Positions 20,482-32,229 of a stretch of 64,000 bases of DNA are shown one piece after another. Positions within the stretch are counted from its first letter, which is position 1. Every line of letters starts with the position of its first letter. The DNA comes from Anopheles merus (lineage: Eukaryota; Arthropoda; Insecta; Diptera; Culicidae), in the NCBI RefSeq assembly GCF_017562075.2, contig NW_024427672.1, positions 26,435-90,434 of the forward strand, in the 5' to 3' direction. A program made the position numbers and the translations under genes. The notes under the pieces were generated by a model. It ran no database searches and was not told the DNA's origin. It worked only from the letters and a program-made list of their open reading frames with translations.

Positions 20482-22677
20482 ATGGAGCAGGCGAAAGATT
20501 CGTGCAAAGTCGGGCAGGATTGCAACTCTACCCCCGTAATGAGCCCGACAATGGGACGTGATGGCGCTCGGTCCATCGCAGCGTCAACGAGCCCCATCCT
20601 AGAGCATGAATCGGCGGTATCCCCGGTGGTAGCGGGCACGAGCCAGTCTGTATCAGAAGGGCAGGTGCGAGGCAAGACAACGTCGGATACTAGCTCCAGA
20701 GCGCCAGGATTAACCGCTGGTAGCTTTGATGGTGAATCCTACCGAAGCCACGTAGGCGGAACAAGGGACGACAAACGAGTGGAGGGTGAAATCGTTCGTA
20801 TGCCAGCGCACGAACGACGACAGCGAGTAGCGAAGATTGAACGTGAGCTCATCGCACTTCGCGAAATGTGTCAACTCGAAAAGATGGAAGAATGGTGCCG
20901 GGAAACGGATCGTTTGGGAGCACCGTCGTTAAATCCGCTTGAGTACGAGGATCGAGCCGCGTTCGAAGAATGGATCCGCGGGATGGAAAGTTCTATGAGG
21001 CAGACCGAACGTAGAGTAAATGGCGTCACCAGAGGTCAAGATCCTCGGGAACATCAAAGTAATCATGGCGCGCGAGTTACTTATACGGATGGCGAAGGGA
21101 CGAGGCGTCTTGCGCGAACGCCTTGTGACAAATCTGCGCCACTCAATAAAGGGTACGATGAACGTGTGGCTTATAATGAACGCGTAGCCCTAAATGAACA
21201 TGCGTTGCAAAATGAACGAGTGAACTACAATGAGCGCCTGGCGTATGGTGAGAGCGCAGCGTACGGTGAGCGCGCGGCTTACAGTGAACGCACGCCACAC
21301 GGTGAACACGCGGCACACGGTGAACAAGCGGCGTACGAAGAACGCGGCACTTACGGCGAACGCGCGAATTATGATGAACGTGCAACGTACCGTGAACGTG
21401 TGTCCTACGGAGAACGCACTACTTGCCCTGGGTATAATGTATTCGACGCGAGAGGATCGGGTATACCACGTACATCAGGACACTTTATGCGCACAAATTA
21501 CACTGACCCGCACATGACCGCTCACACTAACACACTCGCACAACAAACGCCAGCACTGAACACACTTTTAAACCACAGTCAAATAGCAGCCCGCCAAGGG
21601 TTTCCACGAGACTTACCGACGTTTTCGGGGTCTGTCGAAGAGTGGCCGCGCTTTATCGCGACGTATACACGCACAACTATTGCATCCAACTATACCGACG
21701 ACGACAATTTAGTGAGACTCCAGCACTGCCTCAAAGGTGCTGCATTAGATACCGTCGGACATTTGCTATTGTTTCCAGATGGGTTGAAGGAAGTGATGAG
21801 CACTTTGCGAGCTCGCTACGGCCGACCGGACTTGATAGTAGATCGAGCGGTTGAGAGCGTCAAGAAGCTGCCTGCACCTAGGATGGAGAGGCTCGACACG
21901 ATAGTCGAATTTGGGTTCGCTGTTAAAAGGTTGATTGCGACCGTACAAGTGTCGGGACTGCTCGACTATATGTATGACGTGGTGCTACTCAAGGAACTGA
22001 CGAAGAAGTTGCCACCCATGCTGTGTATTGAATGGGCACGGCTGAAGAAACGGTCACGTGATGTTAATGTGCTCCAATTTGGGCGGTGGATTGGCGAGTT
22101 GGCTGATGATCTGTGCGCGGTCATCGATATGCCCGACAGACTTGAACGAACGGAGAGGAGTGTCCCTCCCCCCCGGAACAGCAATCAGCGATATTTGCCA
22201 CATCGAACGACGGTCGGGATAAATCAGCATGCAACAGGTCGCCAAGGTAACGCATACTGTAACACAACCGTCGTGCAAGAGGACTGCCTGCGTCATTCCC
22301 CGACTAGTGACTCTCTGCTTTTATCGTGCATATTATGTGGGGGTACGTGTGAATCTCTTTGTAAATGTGTGAAATTCTTAAGAACGTCGGTAGCAGCGAG
22401 AAGGGCATTTATAAACGAGAGGAAACTCTGCCGCAAGTGCCTGCGATATCACTATGGCAGGTGTCCCGTCACGAACGCGTGCGGCGTCGACGGATGCAAC
22501 CTCCTTCATCACGCGCTTCTGCACCAGGACGATGGCCTCCCCGGAAGTTCCGAGACGTCAGCACATGAAACAAAAGGTATTCGTATTAATACTCATTCGG
22601 GAACTAACGAAAGTGTCTTATTGAAATACGTTCCACGGACCGAAAGCAATAATCGAAACTTACGCTTTTCTCGATGA
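20482..22677 (+). CDS. gag: BEL-1 Gag with hexapeptide repeat region
   Basis: About 731 residues from the ATG at 20482; an upstream in-frame GTG at 20470 is less likely. A basic, coiled-coil-like stretch (ERRQRVAKIERELIALREM) comes first. At 21150-21430 there are about 16 six-residue repeats of the type AYGERA. The BEL Gag core follows with LPTFSGSVEEWPRFIATY (DUF1759-type) and LLFPDGLKEVMSTLRARYGRPD. Then come C/H clusters (CILCGGTCESLCKC, CRKCLRYHYGRCP) as nucleocapsid. The reading frame leaves the true gag-pol frame shortly before the stop at 22677, so its last residues are probably frameshift products. Confidence 0.85.
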   Translation: MEQAKDSCKVGQDCNSTPVMSPTMGRDGARSIAASTSPILEHESAVSPVVAGTSQSVSEGQVRGKTTSDTSSRAPGLTAGSFDGESYRSHVGGTRDDKRVEGEIVRMPAHERRQRVAKIERELIALREMCQLEKMEEWCRETDRLGAPSLNPLEYEDRAAFEEWIRGMESSMRQTERRVNGVTRGQDPREHQSNHGARVTYTDGEGTRRLARTPCDKSAPLNKGYDERVAYNERVALNEHALQNERVNYNERLAYGESAAYGERAAYSERTPHGEHAAHGEQAAYEERGTYGERANYDERATYRERVSYGERTTCPGYNVFDARGSGIPRTSGHFMRTNYTDPHMTAHTNTLAQQTPALNTLLNHSQIAARQGFPRDLPTFSGSVEEWPRFIATYTRTTIASNYTDDDNLVRLQHCLKGAALDTVGHLLLFPDGLKEVMSTLRARYGRPDLIVDRAVESVKKLPAPRMERLDTIVEFGFAVKRLIATVQVSGLLDYMYDVVLLKELTKKLPPMLCIEWARLKKRSRDVNVLQFGRWIGELADDLCAVIDMPDRLERTERSVPPPRNSNQRYLPHRTTVGINQHATGRQGNAYCNTTVVQEDCLRHSPTSDSLLLSCILCGGTCESLCKCVKFLRTSVAARRAFINERKLCRKCLRYHYGRCPVTNACGVDGCNLLHHALLHQDDGLPGSSETSAHETKGIRINTHSGTNESVLLKYVPRTESNNRNLRFSR
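21150..21430 (+). repeat. 18-bp coding repeats in BEL-1 gag
   Basis: About 16 imperfect 18-base units encode (A)(Y/H)(G/N/S)E(R/H)(A/V). Units keep phase throughout and so are under reading-frame constraint or recently expanded. The glutamate-arginine pairs give an alternating charge pattern. I know of no named domain of this form. Confidence 0.85.
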
Positions 22678-25600
22678 CGGTTCCACGTCGACCTTCATGG
22701 ACCACGAGCTAGTAGACGAACTTGGGTTGAAGGGAACACCACATCCGCTATGCGTCCAATGGACCGGTGACGTCACACGTGAAGAGAAAAATTCTGTTCG
22801 ACTAGCGGTACGCATTTCGGGGAAGCAAACTTCGACAGCGATATACGAACTTTCAGCCGTCCGCACAGTTCGCAAACTAGCTCTTCCCAAGCAGTCCATG
22901 AATGTGTCCCAGCTCGTTAAAAGATACGCATATCTGCAGGGTTTGCCCTTGGAGTCTTATGCTAACGCGGAGCCGCGCTTGTTGATTGGCGTAGATAATT
23001 GTAGTATGGGACAATCTCTGAGGAGTGTAGAGGGGAGACGTGACGAGCCAATCGCCTCGAAAACCCGCTTGGGTTGGGTGTTGGGGGGACCATGTTCAGT
23101 GGCCACCAATACGCCGGGATCTACTCTGCCTTCCTTTCACATATGTGTGTGCAATGAGCCTGACGATGGTCTTACCGCTGCGGTAAAAGAACATTTCGCC
23201 CTGGAATCAATCGGCATCGATAAGACAGTGCGCTTAAGAGCATCCAAAGACAACGAACGGGCTCTCACGTTGCTGGAACGGAAGACGAAATTTGACGGCC
23301 ATCGCTACGAAACCGGCCTCCTTTGGCGATATGACGACATCAAGCTGCCTTGCAACAGATCTGTCGCGTTAAAGCGGTATGTATGCCTACAACGAAAATT
23401 AAAAAATGATCCCATTTTAGCAAAGGCAGTACGAGAAAAAATGGCAGATTACAAGGAAAAAGGATACATCAGACGCCTAACCGACGATGAACTGAACGAG
23501 AGAAGTTATAAAGATTGGTACCTGCCCATCTTCCCGGTTGTCAATCCAAATAAACCAGGAAAGATTCGAATGGTGTTCGACGCGGCGGCAAAGGTACGTG
23601 GGGTTTCTTTAAATTCATTTCTTCTCCCCGGTCCCGACATGTTAGCCGGGCTACTCCCGGTACTCTTCAAGTTCAGAGAATTTCGAGTAGGAATCGTGGG
23701 CGACATCCGAGAAATGTTTCATAGGGTGAACATTAGCAAGGAAGACCAACGGAGCCAGATGATATTTTGGGAAGGCGACAATCCATACTCAGATCCGGAT
23801 GTTTACGTCGTCACCGTGATGACATTTGGAGCGTCATGTTCACCGAGCGCCGCACAATACGTCAAAAATCTTAACGCAGACAGATTTAAAGTCGAATACC
23901 CTCGAGCCGTGGAAAGCATAAAAGATGAACATTACGTCGATGACATGTTGGCAAGCGTGGAATCAGAAGAAGAAGCTAGTGAATTAGCAAAAACGGTCCG
24001 CTACATCCACGCTTGCGGAGGGTTTGAAATACGTAACTGGGTCTCGAACTCACCGATGGTCGTAGCATCACTACAAGAGACGCCAGGAAATGAAAAGAAT
24101 TTCAACATGGGAAGCGGTACGACTACTGAGAAGGTGCTAGGAATGTGGTGGGATACTTCGTCGGACGCGTTCACCTACAGATTATCCCCTAAGTATGATC
24201 TCGATCTTCTAATGGGAAAAAAGCCAGCAACGAAGCGTGAGATTCTTCGCACTCAAATGAGTCTATACGACCCGATGGGCCTGCTAGGACACTTTATAAT
24301 GTTCCTAAAAGTCCTCCTTCAAGAAGTATGGCGCGGCGGATACAGTTGGGATCAGGTACTAGACGGACAGGTAGAGGAGAAATGGACAACGTGGCTGCGA
24401 GTGCTACCTGAGGTCGAAAAAGTATGTATCCCTAGGTGCTACCGATACACTTGTTCAACACGATCCGATGTACAATTGCACGTACTATGCGACGCGAGCG
24501 AAAACGGAACAGCCGCAGTAGCCTATCTGCGTTTCGAAGAAGATGGAAAGATCGAATGTGCTCTCGTCGGGTCTAAAACACGCGTGGCACCACTAAGATT
24601 CCTATCTATTCCCAGACTCGAGCTACAAGCAGCGGTCATCGGAGCCAGATTAGCTAACACCATTTGTCAAAGCCACAGGATATCTGTAAATCGGACGATC
24701 TTCTGGACAGATTCCCGTAATGTGTTAAGCTGGCTACAGTCCGATTCTCGCCGATACCATCAGTTTGTAGCGTTCCGTATTGGTGAACTCCTTGAAATGA
24801 CAAACGTCGAGCAATGGAGGTGGATCCCGACGAAGCTTAACGTTGCGGACGACGGCACTAAGTGGACTCAAGTCCCGGACCTATCACAGAGCAGTCGATG
24901 GTTTCGTGGACCCCCCTTTCTTTGGAGATCGGAGCCAGAGTGGCCAGCAAATGACACACCTGCGAAAGATACGACGGAAGAAATAAGGAAGCAAGTAAGT
25001 GTTCACCGCGTTATTGAACAATTCATCCTGTTCGATCGTTTCTCCAGATGGAAGCGCGTCCTACGTTCGATTGGTCTTGTCATCCGCTTCGTCATGAACA
25101 CACGACGTTGCTTAGCTAAGGACGCCGCAAGAAAGGGACCACTCGTTCAGGAGGAGCTGGCAGAAGCGGAAGCCGCCCTTTATCGAGCCATTCAGCGTGA
25201 AGCTTATGCGCGTGAGATCGAGTGTCTTCGCAGACCGAGCCGGAAAACTCACCCATGGAAGAAAGCGATTGATAAAAATAGCCCTATCTATAAACTCTCT
25301 CCATAGTCGACAGTCGCGGAGTTCTTAGACTCGGGGGACGGCTTTCCGAGTGCGCAGACATTGACGAACAAACTCGCACTCCGATCATTCTTCCTGGCAA
25401 CCACCGCGGTACGTATTTGCTGATGCAGGAGTACCACGAAAAATACAAGCACGGCAACCACAGTACTGTGATAAACGAATTGCGGTCGAAATACTACATA
25501 CCCAGATTACTAGGGGAATACCGTCGAGTAAGAAGATTGTGCCAATGGTGCAAGGTGAAAAACGCGCGTCCAGATCCTCCACGGATGGGAAATATACCTC

Positions 25601-26508
25601 GACAACGTTTGGCGATTGGTCGGCTATCCTTCTCATTCACAGGTGTGGACTATTTCGGGCCGTTCCTCGTAGCAGTCGGGAGGCGAGTAGAGAAACGTTG
25701 GGGCGTGATATTCACCTGCCTAACGACCAGAGCTGTACACCTAGAGATAGCACATTCCCTCAACACAGCGTCGTGCATTATGGCTATCCGTAGGTTTATA
25801 GCCAGGCGCGGATCACCGCTAGAGATCATCAGTGACCGAGGGACCAACTTCGTCGGAGCGTCGCGTGAACTGGATGAGGCACTGAAACTGGTCGACCATG
25901 AGAAGCTGATGGTTGAGTTTTGCGGACCGAACCTGAAGTGGACCTTCAACCCGCCGGGAGCCCCACATTTCGGAGGGTGCTGGGAGCGGCTCGTTCGTTC
26001 AGTAAAAACGGTGCTGGGCAAACTCGACCTGCCACGGCGACCGACAGACGAGGTACTTGGTTCAACATTTACAGAGATAGAGCTCATTCTTAATTCCAGA
26101 CCGTTGACGTATGTGCCACTGGATAACGAGATGTCCGGACCGATCACCCCAAACCACCTGCTATTGGGGAGTTCGAACGGAAGCAAACCACCTATTCCGC
26201 CGTGTGAGGGACCAGCCGCCGTGCAATCGGGTTGGAAAGCTGCTCAACTAAATGCCGATATATTCTGGAGAAAGTGGGTGGCCGAGTACTTACCAACGCT
26301 AACTCGTCGGACGAAGTGGTTCCAGCCGGTGCAACCTATCCAGGAAGGGGACGTCGTGATCGTAGTCGATAACACCCTCCCTCGCAACTCTTGGCCCAAA
26401 GGACGTGTGACCTCTGTCGTACATGCTAAGGACGGGCAAGTTAGGCAGGCCACCGTTGATACGGGTTGCGGAACGTACGTAAGACCTGCGCACAAAATAG
26501 CCGTTTAG
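22640..26508 (+). pseudogene. pol: BEL-1 pol: protease, RT, RNase H, integrase, two frameshifts
   Basis: The correct frame reappears at about 22640 with the BEL-type protease motif FLDDGSTSTF, partly upstream of 22697. RT shows RMVFDAAAKVRG, the asparagine/serine-rich SLNSFLLPGPDM, and catalytic HYVDDML at about 23929. RNase H has LCDASENGTAAVAY and WTDSRNVLSWL. The frame to 25306 ends in a TAG created by an apparent one-base loss near 25309. Integrase continues from 25309 in the next frame to 26508 with a zinc region (CQWCKVKNARP), TGVDYFGPF, SDRGTNFVGA and GGCWERLVRSVK. The first break, near 22635, removes a few bases before the protease. Confidence 0.88.
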
Positions 26509-26676
26509 ATTTAGAAAAGAAAGTAGTACTTACCACAAAACCGCAGACTGTGTTACGGGAATAATCGATCGCGACCACGTTTTCCATAGCGGAAAGTAAA
26601 CAAGGCTGACAGTTGAAACAGCAGCGAGACGACAATACAAGCGATCTAGATCAAAAGCGTCTCGCTCGGGGGACAA

Positions 26677-26890
26677 TGTTGTAACCGTTGTAGGGTTCCG
26701 CCGAACTGTCAGCCAAGCGCATCGCGGATAGGACAAAATAGTTTAAATAGGGAACGAACGGCAGTTTCGGGCTCTTTTCAGTAAAACGAACTCACCGAGA
26801 GAACAAGCCACAAAACGCCTAAAATAAAAACTAATTTTTTGGCACCACGCCTAAGCCTAAAAAATTCGGTTTCTTTGTTAGTTTCTAACA
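26677..26890 (+). repeat. BEL-1 3' LTR
   Basis: Identical by eye to 20119-20332 over all 214 bases. Preceded by the G-rich polypurine tract and followed by the aagta duplication at 26891-26895, after which the CR1-b 3' UTR resumes. Confidence 0.93.
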
Positions 26891-26978
26891 AAGTATGTTA
26901 TGTAAGCCTATGCCAGCTGGATAACTTTCGGAATAAATAATAATAATAATAAGAATAAAAATAATAATAATAAAATTT

Positions 26979-27658
26979 ATTACATCGTGTCTTTCTTTGA
27001 AGCACGAAAATACATAGATTCCCAACTACATAAACAGAGCACAGTTCAACAAAGGCACACTCTCGCTCAAGTTGTGTCCTCTAATCCACAAACTAACGTT
27101 GCTCCTTCCACTAAACCCGAATCTAGGGACGAAGAAATAGCCAATCTTAAAAAACAAAATGAAGAACTTTTGAAAAAACTTACTCCAATTGTTGCCACCC
27201 CTGACCCAAAAGACGAAATTATTGCCCAAATTAAACAAGAAAATGCTAATCTAAATAAGAAAATTGATCTACTAACAGAAACTATCAAAACATGCAAATT
27301 GAACCAACCCAAATTTTATAACACTTTAATCAAAACAAAACTACTGATAAAGTTGAAACAATGAACCAATCCGAAGAGTCTGACTCTTCTGCTCCTCGTC
27401 CCTTCTGGACGGAAGCAAAGCGACCTCTTCAAAGGCGCTTAAAAAACGAGCCCTCTCAAAGGGCTCCTCTTCCTCCGGGGAAGAAACCTCCCTCCCTCCC
27501 AAAAAATCCCTTCACATAAAATCCCCCCCATTTCTCATCCCTATCCCTTCCTCTCCCAATTTCCTCAACTCTGAGGGAGGGGAACCCCTTTCCTTGCCCG
27601 ATAATGCCCCATTCATCGAGGTGAGAAGATCAGAGAGGAGGAAAGCTTATTTAACACA
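26979..27658 (+). pseudogene. I-group ORF1, carboxyl part
   Basis: Resumes with VSFFEARKYIDSQL, the conserved stretch following the knuckle region of I/Jockey-type ORF1, then a lysine- and glutamate-rich coiled-coil segment (EEIANLKKQNEELLKKL). The first frame ends at 27364. Proline-, serine- and glycine-rich coding continues in other frames to just before ORF2. At least two frameshifts are present. Confidence 0.6.
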
Positions 27659-30600
27659 ATGACCACTTACACCACACCTTCTCTTGTATCAACTCCAAAC
27701 ATTCATTCTACAAATTCCCATCCTCCGTTAAATAACAATACACCTTTGTTTGCCATGTCTTGGAATATCAGGATCATGAGCCGTTACTCTGATGAACTAA
27801 AAATTCTAATTACCCGCCACAACCCAACAATAGTCGGTTTACAAGAAATAATGACCAAACCATACCAAACCTAAACAATTCTCCATTCAATAACTATACC
27901 TGGCATTTTTTCCAAACACCAACCCACATGCATCACTCCGTTGGCATAGGCATACAAAAACACATACCCTCTAACCCCTTTAATATTTCTATAAACATAC
28001 CCGCAATAGCTGTTAAAATATCTTCACCATTAGAATCCACAATTGTTAGTATGTACCTTCCCCTTCTCTATCTCCTTCTATTGTTGCTCAGTAGATGGAA
28101 ACTGTGTTATCACAGTTACCGTCACCTGCAATAATACTTGGCGATTTCAATGCTCAACATTCTACCTGGGGTAATCCTGGCTCTAATACTCGTGGCCATA
28201 TGCTACAGGACTATTTTGATACCTGCAGTATAGAGGCTATTCATAACACCACAGTCACACGTATCTGTCCCACTAGTGGACAAGGTACTATTTTAGATTT
28301 AAGCGCCCTCTCCGCTTCTATAGCTTCTAGTTTTTCTGTTTCCATTCATGACGATACCCATGGCAGTGATTACCACCCAAGTTTTGTCCATAGCCATCAA
28401 CTAACACACAGCCCTCAAAAACGTCCCAGGTGGAAATATGAGGAGGCTGGCTGGGAAAAGTACAAGATAGAAATAACATACACACTACCCTTAGATGATC
28501 CTCCTTGCCTTACATGCGTTACAGAGACAATTACAAATGCAGCCTTAACTAGTATCCCTCTTACAAAGGGTACAGTTGGCATAAAGTCTGTCCCCTGGTG
28601 GAATAAAACAGTTGTCCTTGCTATTAAGACTCGACGAAAGCACTCAAGAGTCTTCAACGCTCAAAAAAAAGAAATCATATTTTTACCCCGCTCTTGGCCG
28701 ATCAATACCGAGAAGCCAATCGGGAGTCAAGAGAATCCGTCAAATTTTCAAAAAATCTATCTTGGGACAAACTTGTTTTGAAAATTAAACCTAAGACAAA
28801 CACCAAAGTAATATTCCAGAAAGTTGCATTTTTTTATTTTTATGACACATCTGCAACACATAATTTTCCATCTCATTTTCTAACCCATAAATTCATCTCT
28901 GAGTTCAGACCCCTTTCACCCATTGACGCTTCCGACCAAAATTACAATAGCCTTTTTTCTCCTTATGAGCTTGATTGGGCTCTTAATAAATGCCGTGGCA
29001 TCTCGTCAGGCCCGGACAACATTGATTATCCAATGCTTCAAAATCTTCCTTACCGGTCCAAAACAGTCCTCCTTCAGATTTACAATTATATTTGGTCTTC
29101 CGGGAACATATCGGATGACTGGAAAACCTGTTTCACAATTCCCATTCCAAAACCCAATAAATCGCCACATGCAATAGATAGCTACCGCCCCATTTCTCTC
29201 CTGAATTGCATTGGCAAAATCATGGAGAGAATGGTAAATAGAAGACTGACACAAGAATTAGAAGACCGGAACCTCCTTAGTACCAATCAACACGCCTTTA
29301 GAGGTGGGAAAGGTACTGAGACATATTTTGCCGAACTTAATGAACTTTTAGAAAACACACTACCCCAAAGGCCACCACATTGACTGCGCAATATTAGATT
29401 TATCAAAAGCTTTTGACAGAACCTGGCGACATAAAATTCTTGAACAGCTAAATTTTTGGGGTTTTGGAGGTCGCATTACAGCGTACATTCAAAGCTTCCT
29501 TTCAAATCGCACATTCAAAGTTTTAATTGGAACTCAATCTTCTGACCTGCATGTCCAAGAGAATGGTGTTCCCCAGGGTGCCATCCTCTCTACCACTCTT
29601 TTCCTGATTAGTGTAGAATCCCTCTTCCACCCCATGCCCAGTAACATTAAATGTTTCATGTATGCTGATGATATAGTTCTTGTCTCAGCATCCAACAATA
29701 GAACCGAATCACGCACATCTTTACAAGAAGGGATCAATATAGTTCAGAAATGGTCACGTTGGACAGGTTACACAATTTCACATTCCAAATCCAAAATACT
29801 TCACATCAGCAATAGCAAATATCATACACTAAAACCCATAACATACAATAACTCAGTAATACCAAACACACGCACAGCCGATATCCTAGAAGTGACTTTT
29901 GATCGTCACTTAACATTTAAAGCACACACTACACGGGTCAAAAGGCAAGCGAAGAACCGTTTTAATCTTTTCAGAATGCTTGAAACCGATCAACATCGCG
30001 CCTCCCGCCAAACACCACTTCAAATCATCAATAGCTGGCTTCTACCCAAAATACTCTACGGCATCGAAATAGTCTCTCGGCAACGGGAAAATTTCCAAAA
30101 ACGAATTGCACCACTCTACCACACCACTATCCGCTGTGCTACTTGGGTGCTTCATTACAAGCCCCATAGCATCACTTCTGTGTGAAAGCGGCCTTCATCC
30201 CTTGGAACACATCATCACCGACAAGATAGTAGTAGCTGCTGGACGAATGATGGAGAAAAACATCAAGGCCGATGCCCTTATTCAAAGGGCAAACGCCGAA
30301 TTCACCGCACTAACAGGACAAACACTCCCCTCAGTCACCAAACCCATCCAAATCGGTAGTCGCCCTTGGTACTGCCGCCCGTTACAAATAGACTGGACCA
30401 TCAAATATCAGCTTCGGGCTGGTTGCAATAGTGTCATTGCTAACCTTCATTTTGCCGAACTCGTTCAGCAAAAATACCATAACCACCATCTCATTTTCAC
30501 AGACGGATCAGTACAAAACGGTTCCTCTGGCTGTGGAATCTACTCCAGTAACGACAATAGCGCCATCCAACTACCAGACCATTTCTCAATTTTCACCGCA

Positions 30601-31143
30601 GAAGCAATAGCCTTTGTTATTGCTGCTGATAAAGGTCTACACAGAGACAAACTTAACGTGATCTTCACCGGCAGTGCAAGTTTTCTTCAAGCACTTGAAT
30701 CTGAAACCACCCGCGATCCGAACATCCAACAACTCAGGAATATACCAAATTCATCCCAAATCACATTCTGCTGGATTCCTGGTCACACAGGTATCCAAGG
30801 AAACGAAATAGCAGAACGACTAGCGAACTCAGGACGTAATAACTCGGCGTGCTGCCATAACACTCTTCCACTCCGTGACTTCATACGCCTTAGCAAAACC
30901 ATCATCGTCATTATCTGGAATGGTTATTGGGTTAGCAGAGGCTGCTCTTTCCTGAGAACCATCAAGACCACAACACCACCATGGAAAGACCATCCATCAC
31001 ACCAAGACCAGAGAATCCTATCACGACTCCGGATAGGACACACTCGGCTCACCCACACCTTTTTATTACAAAAATCAAGCCCACCACTATGCAATTTCTG
31101 TGGCGTCGACATCACCGTCCGTAACATCTTAACCGAATGCCAT
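27659..31143 (+). pseudogene. I-group ORF2: endonuclease, RT, RNase H; multiple frameshifts
   Basis: APE-type endonuclease in two frames: 27755-27870 with FAMSWNIRIMS and GLQEIM, then 28095-28700 with IILGDFNAQHSTWG and the SDYHP catalytic end. RT follows with SSGPDNIDYPM, SYRPISLLNCIGK, LDLSKAFDRTW, VPQGAILST and catalytic FMYADDIVLV near 29660. RNase H at 30484-30840 shows HLIFTDGSVQNG, the TAEAIAF segment and WIPGHTGIQGNEIAERLA. The second aspartate motif reads FTGSASFLQAL, so the usual TDS is changed. A CNFCG zinc start near 31090 is cut off by the RTE tail. Frames shift near 28690, 29372 and 30175. RT plus RNase H supports the I group, but Loa or Outcast are possible. Confidence 0.78.
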
Positions 31144-31252
31144 GGAAATTCTGCGGAACGCTTACTTACTTACTTATCCGGCGCTACAACCGCTTTGCGG
31201 TCTTGGCCTGCCTCAGGAGTGTCCGAAACCGCTCACGGTCTCGCGCCTTCGT

Positions 31253-31495
31253 CTAGCAGTCCGTTATCCTGGCCTTAATGGCGGACGTCTCCACGGCATC
31301 TTGCCGCCTCAATTTAGGCATACCACGCCTCCTCTGTCCTTGTGGACGGCCTAAAAAGACTTTACGGGCTGGGCCGTCCGTTTCCATGCGTATAACATGG
31401 CCAGCCCACCGGAGCCTGGCGAGCTTTATACGCTGTACGACAGTGAGGTCGCCGTACATCTCGTATAGCTCGTCATAATCGAACAAAAAAAGCGG
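31253..31495 (-). pseudogene. RTE C-terminal fragment
   Basis: Encodes DELYEMYGDLTVVQRIKLAR, LRWAGHVIRMETDGPARKVF and GQRRRGMPKLRR, the conserved C-terminal region after RT in RTE and related LINEs. It joins in sequence logic to 35178-35260 (LRRILGPVCVEDQWRS) across the CR1-c insertion. Confidence 0.8.
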
Positions 31496-31497
31496 AT

Positions 31498-32133
31498 GTG
31501 GACGAAACAAAAAAAGCGTTAGCCACTGCACTTGTTGATATGGTTCCGCGAGCAATAGCCCAAACCCATACCACTCCACTTGCACCGACAACGTCACTGC
31601 GCAGACCATCACTCACCGCACACACAACACATCAACAAGACCTGTCCAACACATCGAAGCGTAGACTCATCGATCGTTCACCGCCTTCATCGGATGTGAT
31701 CCCTGCACTTCTTTCGGGTACAGCAGCACCGCCAACATCGTCTCACCCTATTTTGACGGTACCCCCAGCACCACCAAGATTTTGGTTGTACCTTACTCGT
31801 ATCGCTCCTTCGGTATCCGAATCCGAGGTAGAGACATTCGTTAAGGAACAACTAGGGACCGATGACGTCATCATCATCAAGCTGACACCGAAAGATCGTG
31901 ATACTGGCACACTAACATTTGTATCTTTCAAAGTTGGGATGTCGTCAGCATTAAGGGACAAAGCACTCTCTCCGTCCACTTGGCCATGCAATATAACCTA
32001 CAGGGAATTTATTGATAACCGCAAACAACAAATAACAACATCGGTTTTACGCGTGAAACCTGTCACAACCACTACCAACAATCATACACTAATAGCATCA
32101 CCGCTGGCCACTGCTCACACATCCAATTTATAA
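31498..32133 (+). CDS. CR1-c ORF1, carboxyl two thirds
   Basis: Open frame entering from the truncation point. The last 100 or so residues hold the RRM-like block seen in all the CR1 ORF1s here: FWLYLTRIAPSVSESEVETF, LGTDDVIIIKLTPKDRD, TLTFVSFKVGM and a tryptophan-containing STWPCNITYREF. The amino-terminal PHD-type zinc finger found in CR1-d and CR1-e is lost by truncation. The role is presumably RNA binding and chaperoning of the LINE transcript. Confidence 0.7.
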   Translation: MDETKKALATALVDMVPRAIAQTHTTPLAPTTSLRRPSLTAHTTHQQDLSNTSKRRLIDRSPPSSDVIPALLSGTAAPPTSSHPILTVPPAPPRFWLYLTRIAPSVSESEVETFVKEQLGTDDVIIIKLTPKDRDTGTLTFVSFKVGMSSALRDKALSPSTWPCNITYREFIDNRKQQITTSVLRVKPVTTTTNNHTLIASPLATAHTSNL

Positions 32134-32229
32134 CCCACACATACGATTCCTCGACATCAATAACTACAACAACTGAGAGAATTCCAACAGGATATGTCAA
32201 TCGCAATAATCGCTCATCGAAACGCAACA

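Larger units (their letters stand above)
20119..26890 (+). mobile_element. BEL-1: BEL/Pao element with identical LTRs
   Basis: 6,772-bp LTR element with 214-bp LTRs (20119-20332 and 26677-26890) that are identical by eye. It has a 5-bp duplication and a G-rich polypurine tract (gggggacaa at 26668-26676). The coding region has the BEL/Pao order of Gag, protease, RT, RNase H and integrase, normally one ORF. It is broken by frameshifts near 22635 and 25309. It sits in the 3' UTR of CR1-b and is one of the youngest insertions here. Confidence 0.93.
17033..26973 (+). mobile_element. CR1-b: CR1-clade LINE, split by BEL-1
   Basis: Begins at about 17033 just before ORF2 and ends in a (AAT)n-type tail at 26933-26973. 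Its 3' UTR is cut at 20118 and resumes at 26896 (ttatgtaagcctatgccagc), exactly as in the unbroken CR1-a. BEL-1 occupies the gap. The start within the ORF1-ORF2 region suggests 5' truncation. Confidence 0.85.
16174..31145 (+). mobile_element. I-group LINE (RT plus RNase H), split by CR1-b
   Basis: Non-LTR element with an ORF1 carrying cysteine knuckles and an ORF2 with endonuclease, RT and RNase H. ORF1 stops at 17032 after YPFYLKEHEVIKYLN and its next conserved stretch, VSFFEARKYI, appears at 26987. This shows that CR1-b landed in ORF1. Short aattt repeats (17028-17032 and 26974-26978) may be the duplicated target. The 3' end is not seen: ORF2 runs to about 31143, where the RTE tail begins. 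Confidence 0.72.

Noticed and set aside
21143..21385. Minus-strand ORF of histidine/arginine repeats opposite BEL-1 gag.
   Set aside because: It is the antisense shadow of the 18-base coding repeats, which stay open on several frames because the unit is a multiple of three.
25385..26186. Minus-strand ORFs opposite BEL-1 integrase.
   Set aside because: Shadows of the sense integrase frame with no independent motif.
31498..32133. ORF with RNA-binding look as a host gene.
   Set aside because: The same block occurs in CR1-d and CR1-e ORF1 and is followed by CR1 endonuclease. It is a LINE ORF1.
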